NCBI RefSeq assembly: GCF_019649055.1
Contig: NW_026570288.1
Coordinates: 248,001-312,000 of the forward strand
Direction of reading: 5' to 3'
Length of the DNA: 64,000 nt
Source: Paramacrobiotus metropolitanus
Taxonomy: Eukaryota > Tardigrada > Eutardigrada > Parachela > Macrobiotidae
This document shows, piece by piece, positions 27,018-39,930 of this stretch. The notes below the pieces were generated by a model. The model was given only the letters and a program-made list of their open reading frames with translations. It was not told the origin of the DNA and searched no databases. The translations under genes were made by a program, and so were the position numbers. Numbering within the stretch: position 1 is the first letter of the stretch; each line of letters begins with the position of its first letter.

Positions 27018-30000
27018 TCATGGTCTCAGAAGCCAAAACGTTTTGATTATCCCTTTGCCCTAAAATAATCAAAACTCGCAAAGTCACAATTTTTTCAAAG
27101 GAGCTTTCTGGAGTAAGGCAATACCTTAACATCTATCGCGCCACGTGGCTCCAAGCTGAACTCGTCATCTCCGTCTAATAAACCCACTGTTATCGGACTG
27201 ACGTGAATTCTTGACGCTGCAAAGTCGACTAAATACTTCGGCAATCGTTCGGATGTTAAAGTATTTGCACTCAACCATTTTACCTTTGCCATGGCTTTCC
27301 ATTCGGCTCGCCGTATTCATCGTGTCACCAAATCTGGAAACAGAGCCATACCGTACCCAAGAGACAACGGCTAGTGCAACTTTTGCTAAACTAAAATTAC
27401 AGGCAGTAGCGGGGCATAACCGATCCAACAACGCCTGCCGCAATGGAGCCTACAAAAAGGACGTTGAAAAGCATTACAGTTGGAAATTACAGTACCCACC
27501 AGTCAGTTCGTTAATTACGCAGTTATACCGGTATGTATTCCAATCCGTATCGGCAAATAACTCTTCAGATTACCCTCACTGCAGTTCTGCAGCATTAACA
27601 GAGCAAATCGAGCAACTTCCTTAGCATGTTGTTTTCCGTTTCTAACTGGTACACCGCTGGCGACCTATAAGTTTAGTTTAGAGTTCCCGATTTGAGAAGA
27701 TTAACGACATAAGGACAGCTGATACACTACAGCTGCTGGAAACCACCACTGTGTAAATTAACGACGAAAATTAAACAGTGGTGTTTTCCAGCTTAATGTG
27801 TAGAAATTCGGTGAAATCGGCTAGCAAAGAAAATAACGCATACAAGCATAAATTAGCCGTTGAAAATGTGTTCTGTTACTCTATTGCGTATGTTCGTACA
27901 AGAACCTGTACCAAAACGGAAGTACTTACAACGTATCCATCTTTAATCGTTTCGACTTTATACACGTCGAACGAGGCAAGACACCCATCAATTAAAGTGT
28001 ACAATCCATTCAAAAACAGCTCCACCTCCACAGGAGATTTCGTCTTGCAGTAAATGTCAAACCCAACCATACTGCTGAAGAGTATGGTTACCGCATCGAA
28101 ACTCTCTGGTGGAATCGCTACTTTGTTCCGCAGCTTTACCACTATCGACCTAGAAATGCGGAAAAACCGTGTTGCAAAAAGAAGATTAAAAAGGGAACTG
28201 CTATAAAATTTAAAACTCACGATGGAAGAATTTCTTTGAGTAAGAGGTCAACTTTTTGTTGTTCCTCTATGAGTTCACGAGTTCGGAGAATAACCAGGTT
28301 CTCAAGATTTTCAGCATGTTCTTCTAGACGTTCAAGCATATTTCCAACCACAGTTCCCTTTGGTCGAAAACGCCGGAGATGGTCTTTAACTTGGCGAACG
28401 GTTGGTCGCAATAAAGGGTCAGCAGCCAGACACTGAAGAATGACAGGAACTACGGCCTTCTGGAAGCTTTTCTTCGTGTATGTAACTGACGCTGTAAACA
28501 GAATGAAGGTCAACTTAATCTTTGATTTGTAAGAAATAATGCGCAGATGCTGACTTATATCGATTGGTTCTCGCGGAGTGACCTTTCTGCCTTTGAGGAT
28601 TTCATACATAATGACGCCCAGTGCAAAGATATCCATTCCCTGTGAACCGCTAACTTTTCTTTCGGGGGCAGTCAAGACACCCCATTCCGTGATAATAAAG
28701 GGGCATTTATACAGAATGTGGCAGACACTTTTTGAGCCAATATCGCAAATTTTGGCTGTGAACCGGCTATCTAGGACTATGGACAAGCTAGATAGACTTC
28801 CGTGATATCGTAGTGAAGTATGGCTGTGAATATAAGACAGTCCCTAAAAACAGTAAGTTTTTTCGCTTTTAAAATAACTTTCTAGAATTTCATGGGTAGA
28901 CTCTACTTGGACTATGTTGAAGATGAAGCATAACTGTACAGTTCCGTCAGGTATTACGATATCCCTGGATAACAACGACCGCAGTGTATCCCGTCCACCG
29001 TCCCAAACCACGGCTGTGATATTAGCAGTTACGATGACGATGCCAAGAAAATCCGCAATATTGTCGTGATGAATATTCCTTAGCTAGAATCAGGAACATT
29101 CCCAAAGGAATATAATGTACGAGTAAAATGACAAAAATGCGAGAGAATTCTCTGCATGATGAGTTTTTGTACTTGCGAGCAAAGGATACGAAGGTTTGGC
29201 ATCAGCAAGGCTGTCTCTTTGCGAACAGGTATCTTTTCTATGCGGATGCAAAGAGACTGATTGCCCAGACGGACCAATCGAATACCGGATTCACGCGCTA
29301 ATTCATCGGCAATGGATTCGTATGGTTGTGGATCGAGGAGGAACCAATCGCTTTTATCCAATGTCACCGCACGCTTGCTACAAAATTTGCGAGTATTTTG
29401 TGATCAGACAAAAAGCAGTTAGAAGGCTTACATGCGACATGCTACCAGTAAGATAATAACTGCGATAACCACCACTCCGCAAACTGATCCAGCAAAGACC
29501 GCAGTGGTATCTACGTTCATTCAGGATGCGTCGTTATTAACTGTTTTTAGATTTCCATGAGTCAAGGCGGAAGAAATACCGTTCCCATCGGTGCAGCGGT
29601 CACCCTGGTATCCGCATTCAGGCACACTGCGAGGAGGCTTACGGGCGCCGTTCCAGTCATTCGCCAACTGCGATGTTTTACTCAATAATTTCATGGCAAA
29701 GTTATAATACCATGCAGCCTGTAAAAAATATGAAAACAGGATCGACTATATACCTCATTGTATCGCATATATTTTTAGCGTCTGTACTGACCTCGAGCTT
29801 TTGGCTCGTCGTATCAAATCGCGAGAAAACAGAATCACATAAACGCATTCCAAACCCGCCCATTACGACAGGACGTATGTCTGTCTGGAAGCTTCGGTTC
29901 AATAACGCGTTGCGGAACACGCTAGTGGTCAGTGGAGCGGCGCTTGTGTCGAATTCATCCAGAACCTGACCACAGTAAATTGGAATCATGATAAATGTCT

Positions 30001-32247
30001 TTTATGTACATGTGCACTTATACTTGACTATGGTCACACCTGACCACTTGCTAAACATTGAAATCACTACTAAAAATTGATACATGAATCCGAAAATGTT
30101 GTATCCAGTTTTTGTGGCAAACACACCGGTTTTGCTTTAATAGCTGGCGCTACAGAATGAATATTCTAATATTCATGATCTTTACGTACAAGGCATATCA
30201 TTTTATTTACCTCGGCCACAGCCATCATCATTTCCGGAATCGCTAGCATGATCTCACTATTCTATAAATTATAAGATTTCATTGTTCGTACATAACTTTT
30301 ACACGCGCGCTTATTTTCTGTTATACGAACCTTTTCTTCCAGGCTATAGTTGTAATGGAACTTGGTCAGCGCTTCAAGAGCCACAGAGTCGATAAAGGGC
30401 GCCAACGTGACATAATCTGGCAGCCGGTAGTTCAATGTGATGAGATACCTCCACGCTTCCAGAAGAACCTGTAATGATGCACCGTGTCGCTCAAGCCGTC
30501 TCTGCGGAAAACCTTACAAATTTAATTTCCGCGTTCGGCTGGGGGGCTCCGATCCAAGTACACGCCTTTTTTGGCGATGATATTAGTATGTTTACACACT
30601 AAATGATTTCTAAGCACAAAGCCGCCACGATAAAAGTGCTATTGGGCAAAGTTCCCAAAAACCTTTCATTAACGTTTATGCACCTAATTTGCGCTCCACC
30701 AGATCTGCAGCATCTGACATCCAGAAACCAGACCAGGTAATCGGAAAGTAGAAGGCGCGTGCTTTATTGAAAAAAATACGACCTTAGCGATTGGTGATTT
30801 TTTAAACGCAGTACGCGGTATTTCAACCAGATAAGTACATGAGGAAACTACGTAACGCAGTTACGTAATTACGTATCCACAATTTCTACATACTGCAGAT
30901 CGCTAAAGGGTATTCGACGTGACTAACAGATACCAGTAAAAATTAAGTGAGAAATTAAGTCTCATGTAGCAACACGTTGCTGCCCACACACCTTGTCATC
31001 CTCTGAGCCGGTTTCAATCTCTAAGGGAATGAAACCAGGGCCTTGAACCGGCAAAACGTTGAGGAAAACCTGGAATAGGAAACCAATAGGTTTCTTAAGA
31101 ACACCTCCTAGCGATCGCTTTTCTTACGTATTCATTGTTGGTCATGTTCAAGCTGTGCGCGGCGATCTGTTGAAACATCATTTCTTCAACATGAACATCC
31201 CAACAAGTAAACAAATTCATGAGCTTTTCCTACCAGGATTTTACGCAGCTCATCGGCGCAAGCCAGGATAATTATTACTGCATGGAAAACGTTTTTGCAT
31301 GATTGCGCTAAATAATAATTATGCGTTAAATCATCGAACTGCACCTCTGCTTTGACGCTTCGCTCTTCGCAGGCGTGCCACATAGTCTTGTGGAACTTTC
31401 GAATCATAGAATTCCGTGTAGAAATCGTACTTTCCTACAACGTTTAGTAAAGCCGTCGCGGACCGGCACTGTGAGCCCAAATTAGGCGCAATTGGAGGCA
31501 CAGCGGAAACGGCATCGCAAAACAACGTAAGAGTCGTCCAGTTGTAGTAATCTAAAAATGCTTTAATGGCTGGCCCGTGACCTCCTTGGCCAGTGGATCC
31601 GAAAGACAAAAACGTTGAATAACGCTGTGCGTTGGCAAACATCGCGTCCGTTGATGTACTGCATCACCAGTTAAAACCAATTATATCAGCTTAATTACCA
31701 TGGCGGATAGCGTAAGCGTTTTAGTTTACCTTGCTAATAAAGGCACATTCATCTCTGTAAACGTGAAATCTTTGAAATTTTTACTGAGAATCGATATACG
31801 CAGTCTGACATACCACGAGCAAAATCTCCCAATGGAACCAATTCCAGGCTGCATCCTGTGCGTTTAAAATTTGAACAACGCATTCTTTGAACATAATTAT
31901 GTGTAAACTGTAAAGTCACTATGTTTACCTGGAGCGATAATAATATTGAATGCTGATGACCGTTCAATAGCTTGATAAATTTTCCCGGTTAGGACGTTCA
32001 TAGCCGCTGCGCTGTCAACGCAATCAGAGATGTTTGGCTTATATATTACTTGGCGGGTCATGTTCGCAAAGACCGTTGGGTATAACTTGGCCACCTCTTG
32101 AAATGATGCTTCAAAATACGGCAGAGATGCGAAATAGCCATACGCTGGATTTTCTCCAATAACCACCACCACGAAATTCACATCAAGGCTGTAAATGCGA
32201 CATAACACAAATGCTAGGCAAAAACCCAAGCTGAATTTGTCGATCAT
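27018..32247 (-). CDS. Receptor guanylyl cyclase, copy A (complete)
   Basis: A gene of about 20 exons for a single-pass receptor making cGMP. Exon 1 (32247-31929) gives a signal peptide and ANF-receptor start; then 31855-31814, a 25-nt microexon 31754-31730, and 31658-31345. The ligand domain continues to about 29,570. A transmembrane helix (TAVFAGSVCGVVVIAVII) lies near 29,500-29,440. The kinase-homology domain lacks HRD/DFG (KICDIGSK), as usual for the family. A linker coiled coil (RPKGTVVGNMLERLEEH) leads to the cyclase: [37 protein letters not shown]. The last exon 27059-27018 encodes GKGIIKTFWLLRP. The first metal Asp (FSDIVGF in active enzymes) is Ser here, and IGD is IKD; the second Asp, guanine-specifying Glu and N..R motif remain. 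Catalytic capacity is therefore uncertain. Confidence 0.85.
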
Positions 32248-33234
32248 CCCGAAGTTTTGATAAGAGCAGTTTGTGGGAAACGTGAAAGGTTCTGCTGTTT
32301 GAATTTAACAAAATTTTCGGTTGCAGATTATACTCGTATAAACTATTGATATTTACCGCCCCGACGCTACCAATGCAGATTTGAATGCCCTGCCTGGAAT
32401 GGTAGGCGTAAAGGATCGACTCTGCTAAGTCCCCAGGATTACCAGCACCGCAGGAGATAACAAGGCGACAATGTATATTTTATTTCAACCAGCAAGAAAC
32501 GATGCTGCGTATTGTATAAAGGTTAGCATCATACTGTCATAAAGGCAGGAAGTCGGTACGTCGATCTGGTTTGAAGATAAGGTAAAGCCGGCAGTAGTTC
32601 AAAATTCCATGCCGGCCGGATGCTGTACAGCATCCGGCCAGCATGGAAATTTTGAACTGCTGCCTGGTTTACTTAATCGACGATGCATGCAGAATCCACC
32701 ATAAAGCTATTTAATGTTAATGAACCAGGGCATGGTTTTCAAAGGTGCGCTTTGCTGAGTTTGCTGCATAAATGCAAGAGCACCCATACTACTGCTTAGT
32801 TGAGAAATGCACGAAATCGGTCCATTGATTTCCTTTGAGAGAGCCTTACACGAACACCAGGAGTTCCGCCGAAAGTACAACTGTTGCTCTTGTACGATCT
32901 GTATAAGGTGGTAATTTGTAATTTTGCTTTCATCAGGTAACGGATTCTTGCGATAGCGTTTCATGAAACATTAAAAAATATTTTTACAGTGTGAAACAAT
33001 TACAGCGACAGCAACTACATTTTATTTGCCGATGTACAGTAATCCCTTTCTAAAAACTGCGCTACATAAACAAAGTAAAAGTGCGCTTTTACATTGACAC
33101 AAACACTTCAGTTGGACTGATAGCCAAATCACAGCATTTTTCCAACATTACGACACCAAGGAGAATTCATGTGATATCTAGAGAGTTCTTAACGCGTGCT
33201 GTTTAGCTTCATGGCATTTTGTATATCGAATCCA
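32248..33234. other. Intergenic between cyclase copies A and B, with a 75-bp palindrome
   Basis: At 32590-32664 two arms of about 36 bases (left contains TTCCATGCCGGCCGGATGC, right GCATCCGGCCAGCATGG) form a near-perfect palindrome centred at 32626/32627 (GCTGTACAGC). One base is extra in the right arm. Its GC-rich core differs from the A/T-rich surroundings. It sits about 350 bases upstream of the copy A start codon. An 85-codon minus ORF (32964-32707) has no support. Confidence 0.6.
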
Positions 33235-36200
33235 TTAATACAGATAAGGAGAGTCGTTTGGGTCACTGTGTTGTAGCCAAAAGGTTTCAAGGCTGCCTTT
33301 GCCCTGAAATGCAAGCTCTCGTCAAGCGTCTCATACGTATTAAATGCTAGCAGCGATGAAATGTGGAGGAGCACCTTGACATTTATCGTTCCCCGTGGAG
33401 CTAAGCTGAACTGCTTGTCGCCAGCTAATAAATAGCTTGTCGTTGGGCTGACGTGAACTTTGGATGCTACCAAAATAAAGTGGAAGCTTTACGTTGTGTT
33501 AGCCATGATAACGTGGAAAACTTGTGGAAACTAACCTTCTCCGTGGCTTTCCATGCGGCTGGCTGTATTCATGGTGTCACCAAACCTACAATATAAACCC
33601 GGTAGCTAATACAGTATATTGAACTAACGAATATGAGTAAGAATGTCAGAATTACAAGCAGTAACGAGGCATCACTGCACCCACAACTCCCGCGGCGATC
33701 GGACCTTAAAAGCGCTCAAATATTTATAGATTTGTGTTGATCACCGTAGAAGGTTAAAATTTACCGGTGTGTATTCCTATTCGTATCGGCAAATAATTTT
33801 TCAGGTTCTTCTCACTGCAGTGGCGAAGAACCAGTAGCGCAAACTGAGCAATTTCTCTGGCATGTTGTGATCCATTCCTGATAGGCACACCGCTGGCTAC
33901 CTGATTTCGTTCATTAACAGGTGAATGTCACACGTTGGATCCAACAATACGGACGTACGTACAACGTAACCGTCTTTGATTGTTTCGACTTTGTACACGT
34001 CGAAGGAGGCAAGATACCCATCAATGACACTGTATAGCTCATTAAGAAACACTCCAACTTCCATGGGAGATTTAGTCTTGCAGTACAGGTCAAACCCCAC
34101 CATACTGCTAAAAAGGATCGTCACCGCTTCGAAACTTTCCGGGGGAATCGCTATTTTATTCCGCAGCTTGACCACTATTGATCTGTAATTAGCGCAACAA
34201 TTGCGCTGCACATATGATAACGCATAATTCCTTTAAAATGTGTAACTTACGGTGGAATAATTTCTCTCAGTAGAGCATCAACTTTCTGTTGTTCAGTTAT
34301 GAGCTCGCGAGTTCGAAGGGAAACAATGTATTCCAGCTGTTCAGCATGTTTTCCCAGACGACTCAGCATGTTGCCGACTACTGTTCCTTGGGGTTGAAAT
34401 GAGTCCAGACGCTCGAGAATCTGCCGTATGGTTGGCCGTAGTAACGGATCACTAGCGACACACTGGCCAATAACCGCCGCTATGGCGATTTGAAAATTCG
34501 CGCTTGCGTGCTTAATAGAAGCTGAAAATCAGATAACTACAGTCTGTATGTGGTTATAACGCAATTATCCGAAAATGGTGCGACAGGATGGTATCTGTAC
34601 AAGCTTTCAACGGCAACTAACTTGTGTCCACTATTTCTTCTGGACCAGCCTTAGCGCCTTTCATAATTTCATACATGACCACACCAAGCGAGAATATGTC
34701 CATTTCCTGAGACCCGGTAGTTCTCCTTTCCGGAGCAGCTAGCATGTCACTTTCCGTAATCACAAAAGGAGATTTAGCGAGAAGTTGATAAATATTCTTT
34801 GACGCGATATCGCATATTTTAGCGGTAAACCGGCTATCGAGAACTATTGCCAAACTCGATAGACTTCCATGACACCGCACTGGTGTTTGCGTTTGGATGT
34901 AGCAAAGACCCTAAAAGCATGACAGTTACAATGTCGAATTACTGACCTTAAAATTGCTTGTACTTGGACTATGTTGAAAATGAAATAGATCTGAACCATC
35001 CCGTCGGTTATCATTGCTCTCCTGGAAAACAGTGACCGCAGTGTACCACGACCGCCATCCCAAACTAAGGAAGTGCTGCTGTCGGTGAAACTGACGATGC
35101 CACGGAAGTGGGCGATGTTGTCGTGCTGAGCACTTCGCAGCTAAAATCAGCTTCCTTTTTACATCATAATTGACTACGTATGTTTTTTGCTTAGTAAGCT
35201 GTGGACTGCAGACGGCACTTATACAATACGATGCATTAGGTGCATACTTTATCTGTAACTGTTGCGCGTTGTGACCAGTGCAATATAGCATCTGGAAAGT
35301 GGAATCCCACACTTGACCAGACGCTTAAAGACTTTTACCTGGATGCACAGAACTCGAATTTGTGGCATCGATAAAACTGCTTCTTCGCTGACAGTAAGCT
35401 TTTCAGTGCGGATCCATAATGAGTCACTGTTCCGACGAATCACCTGAATGCCAGCATCCCGCGCCAAATCATTGGGTTTCAGCTGGTATTGCAGTGGATG
35501 AAACAGAAACCAGTCGATCTGATCCTTATTAACTGAACGTCTGCTGCAATTCACCGCAACAGTTATACAAAGTAGCAGTAAACCCACTTACCCACGTGAT
35601 ACAACACAGTTTGTCACATAGTCCATAAATTAACAGTGGCCAACTCACGTACACGCGACACAACGCAATAGAAACACCAAAGGCGATGATCCCCACCCCG
35701 AAGATCGAAACGGCAATGATCGTTGTCAGATCTGCTTCGTACAAAAACCAACGCTTAGGGTCAACGGGCAATAATACTGCCGTTTTAAAAGACTTTTGGT
35801 TATGGAAATCGCGCCGTAATTTTCACTTCAACGACGTACCGCCCACAGCAAAGCAGCGGTCACCGCGATATCCACAGATTGGCTCGTTAAGCGGTGCTTC
35901 GTGGGCGCCGTTCCAGTCATCCGCCAGTTCTGAGGTTTTGTTCAACGTCTCGGCGACAAAGTTATAATACCACGCTGCCTGCGAAAAAGCATTCAACGCT
36001 TGTAATGTTTTTCTGCAGTATCAAGCATACTGTAGATGTTAATCAATATCAACCTAACCTGAAAAATGAAAATGCCGGCCTAAGCTAACCTACTGCCTAA
36101 CCTCAAAATGCCGGCTTGTCTCGTTAAATCTGGAGAAGACAGAATCGCACAGACGCATCCCCATCCCACCCATGACGACGGGTCGGATGCCGGTCTGGAA

Positions 36201-37774
36201 AGTCCGATTCAGAAATGCACTGCGGAATGCTGCAGTAGTTAATGGGATGGCATTTGTCTTGAACTCATTCAGAACCTGCAAAATTTAAAGCACAGTAAGC
36301 ACGATCGCCTCAAGCAGAAAAAATACGACCGGCATAGAATTACGCCATTACCTGAGCCATGGCCATTATCATTTCGGGTATTGCAAGCGTGATCTCGTTA
36401 ACCTGAGAATCGACGAATTCAGTAATAAAGCAACTTCAGCAACCGTAAATTCATTAGTGCAAATCCTATGCTGACCTTTTCCTCCCGGCTGTAGCTGTGA
36501 TCAAACTTTGTCAGCGACTCAAGAGCTACCGATTCGATAAAGGGCGCCAACTTGCCATAATCTGGCAATGGGTATGTTAGCGTGATGAGATACTTGTACG
36601 CTTCCAGGAGAATCTTTAATCGTGCACCGTGAGTAAAGTTCAAATTATATACGAACAGTTGTTTACCGATGCAAGGAAATTTGCTTGCATCTGGTAAATA
36701 AGTAATTGTCCCCTTGGATATATCTTTACAAAGTTACGCACTGCAGTCACGTTTTATCATGCGAATCAAGCAAATTCTTTGCAGGAGTGTAATGTACAAC
36801 AGGTGTTTCGTTTGTTTGGCACTAGTACACCTCAACTAAATAAACAACCTCATGGGACAACAACATGATGACATACAAACCTCATTGTCAACTGAACCAG
36901 TGGTAATTTGTATAGGGATGTAATCGGGGCCTTGAACTGGAACGACATTCAGGAAGATCTGGAAAGCCAACATCAATAATGGATCATCTTCCTTGCAAAA
37001 CTTGAAATTGTCGAGTCCTTACGTATTCGTTGTTTGTCATGTTCAAGCTGTGCGCAGCCAGCTGTCAATAGCAGAATTTTTAATTGCTGCGGGCTTCCAC
37101 AGATATGGCATATTTACGTAATTTACTTCTGCTGTATCATTACCATGATTTTTCGGAGTTCATCGAAGCGTGCCAGGATAATAATAACTGCATTGAAAAA
37201 CCCATTACAAGAATTCTTTTAAAAACATGTATGCGGGATAGAACACCACGCTTTACCTCTGCTTTGCCGTTTCACACGTCGTAACCGCGCTTCGTAATCC
37301 TGTGGAATTTTTGAGTCAAAGAATTCCGAATAGTAGTTATACCGTCCTGCGACATTCAGTAAAGCCGTTGCGGAGCGGCACTGCGATCCTAGATTAGCGG
37401 CGACCGTCGGCACAGCCGAAAGGGCATCGCAAAATAACGTAAGTGTCGTCCAGTTGTAATAATCTAAAAAGGCTTTGATGGCTGGTGCGTGACCTCCTTG
37501 ACCCGTGGATCCAAAAGATAAAAATGTGGAATAACGTTGTGTATTGGCAAACATGGCATCCGTCGACGTACTGTGCAGTCAACTAACTCCTGTTAATTTC
37601 TAATTTGCTGAATATAGAATGTATTTCGTTTTGAATACCTTGCTAATAAGGGTAAATTCATCTCTGTAAAGAACAAAATGTTATTGTGATTAAAATAATT
37701 TCATTTATCAGCCGGTTTTTCTCATATGTACCCCGAGCGAAATCTCCCAAAGGCACCAGCTCCAAACTGCAACC
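33235..37774 (-). CDS. Receptor guanylyl cyclase, copy B (first exon not found)
   Basis: Tandem paralogue of copy A with the same exon plan. The first recognised exon starts at 37774 after an acceptor (TTTGGACAG) and encodes GCSLELVPLGDFAR. The microexon for EMNLPLLA, the FANTQRYSTFLSFGSTG exon and later ligand-domain exons follow. The transmembrane region lies near 35,730-35,650 (TIIAVSIFGVGIIAFGVS). Kinase-homology and cyclase domains follow ([25 protein letters not shown]). The last exon 33303-33235 encodes GKGSLETFWL and a longer tail than copy A. No exon like copy A's first exon is seen between 37,775 and 39,930, so this may be a 5'-truncated duplicate, or its first exon has diverged. 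It shares the Asp-to-Ser change in the first metal site. Confidence 0.75.
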
Positions 37775-39930
37775 TGTCCAAAGGGTGTTCTTTTACACAG
37801 CATAACGGTCAAGTTCTATGATGACATTGTAATTTAATAAATACATTTATTCGTATTAGAAAGTGCTTCTGTATGGACGTATATGATTAAAGACATTCGA
37901 TTTAATTCAATAAATTTAAGGTATCGACTCAACTACCGACTCAACTACAATCCTCCTCGTAGTCTAAATTAAAGTTGGTGCCTTAACATACGGTGGTATT
38001 GCTGTTCACGTAAACGCAATGTACCGCCGACCCGAAACTGCGGTTACGTAAAGTACTTATAATTATAGGATTTGAAACATTGCAATGCAGCAGCAGCCTG
38101 CCAAGCAGATTGTGCAGCATAGTTGTTCTGTTAGATTCTGCCTTTACACCATAGATTCGCATAAAATACAGTATATTTTGATTCCTTCATGAAATGCACA
38201 AGCGTCCCAAAAATGATAATAACATTAAATTAGTAATTAAATTAAATTTATTTAGTATAATTAGTAAGTAATTGGTTAGGAAAAATGTGAATAGTAAGTA
38301 ATAGTATTTCAAAAATTTTTGGGTTAATAGTAAGTAATAGTAAGTAAAAGTTTTGGAAGATTAGTAAATAGTAAGTAAGGTAGCCTGAAGCTGTAGTAGC
38401 ACATCACTAGAAATCAGTTGTTGATTTTACGGTCCATTTGTCACTAAGATCACTGCAATATTATGCTAAACCCATTTGTTGATCAAATAACCTAGACAGG
38501 ATTGTGTCGGTGTGTGGACTTAGATTCTCTGCCGGCATTTTATAGAACTTGATAATAAAGAAAGCGGCATTATCTAACGTGACGTCACCAGCCACTCTGT
38601 TGCAGCATATCAACGTTCAGGTCGCTTATTTGGCAGACAAGAGCATTCGGCTTTGTTCGAAAGAATTAGGGTTGAAACGGCGGCGCTTGTGTCTAGGTAG
38701 CAGGGTAAGGGAAAAGGGTACACATGTTGGCGCTGAGTTGATCAGCTGGGCCGGCGGAGAGTAGACTTTTCGGTTTACTGTGTGTCATATCTCACATTTG
38801 GTCGTGAAAAAGGGATGCAGGAAGACTTCGAAAAAACAGTGGTTGCTACTTTATTAAAATGAAAATTGCCGTTTTCCACAGCACACTCCAGTTGAGCTCC
38901 TTTGTCCAGCTCGGCGATGATCTGCAGTATGTTTTGCCTAGGAAACGAGAGCACCGGTGATCTAGTAGCAACACCGGTTGTCCCTAACCGGAGAGACCAA
39001 ACAGGACTTTAGAACTCAGTTCTCATAACAGCGAGTTGTGACGTTGTCGAGAATTGTTACTCTTTCGACGGATATCGATACGGCTCGGGAATTTAAATTG
39101 GCCACTGCGCGCTTTTGTAAGTATAACACCGCATCTTTTGATTCAGTCATTCCAAAACAAAAACGGATACCTACCTAATGCTTCCGGTTACGTTTTCGTT
39201 CAGTGCCAATACTGAACTGATTTGCGGTTCTTAAACATGCAGGTCTACGCACTCGAATCACCGTATGTGTTTCATATGTTACTTGTACGTAGGATCCACA
39301 AAAACATTCACGAATAAAACAAATTTTAAAAACCAGGCAGGAATTTTGGAAAGCTGATTCAAACGACATCCTGTAAATGGACGCTAAGCAATCGTCAAAT
39401 AAGTTAGGCAAGCGGCTAGCACTATTCCTGCCTACCGCTACTACACGAAGCCTAAAATTTCTGTACTTGCTGTTTTATTCTTGAAGCAGTTGCCAGTTAT
39501 ATTACGACCACTACTGTAGTGTTGCAGAGTCTGTGTTGACGGCTGCAGGTTGTATTGTATTGCAAGCAGAATCAAAATGACCACAAAATGTTCTGTGCCA
39601 TGTGAATAGAGTATACCATGTGAATACAGCTTACCCAGCTTACCCAGCTTGCATTATGGCGGCGTATCAATTTTTATTTTGTTATGATTCGCATTGTTCA
39701 CCTATTACAACATTGCATTTGTTTGATAGCGGTATCAGTTGCACCTGTTCACGTTGAAATTGTTGTGTTATCCATCTTATTGAACAAATGCCCACTTGTG
39801 CCACTTATTTGGTTATCAGAGAGGGTGTTTTGTACATTTCCTTTGGATATTTCCTTATTACTCGTACCTCTGCTATGGGTTACGACATTTAGTTAGTACC
39901 TGCAGCACCTTGTTATCCTCTGAAAGAACC
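37775..39930. other. Intergenic; simple TAGTAAGTAA repeat and a CRE
   Basis: 38,220-38,400 is low-complexity, with many copies of AGTAAGTAATAG-like words. A TGACGTCA palindrome lies at 38580-38587. No exon matching the missing first exon of copy B and no other gene recognised. The region runs up to the lectin gene start at 39,931. Confidence 0.45.

Noticed and set aside
32707-32964. 85-codon minus ORF between cyclase copies A and B
   Set aside because: No signal, motif or splice support; likely chance.
39175-39411. 78-codon minus ORF considered as the missing first exon of cyclase copy B
   Set aside because: No similarity to copy A exon 1 and no donor in the right phase.
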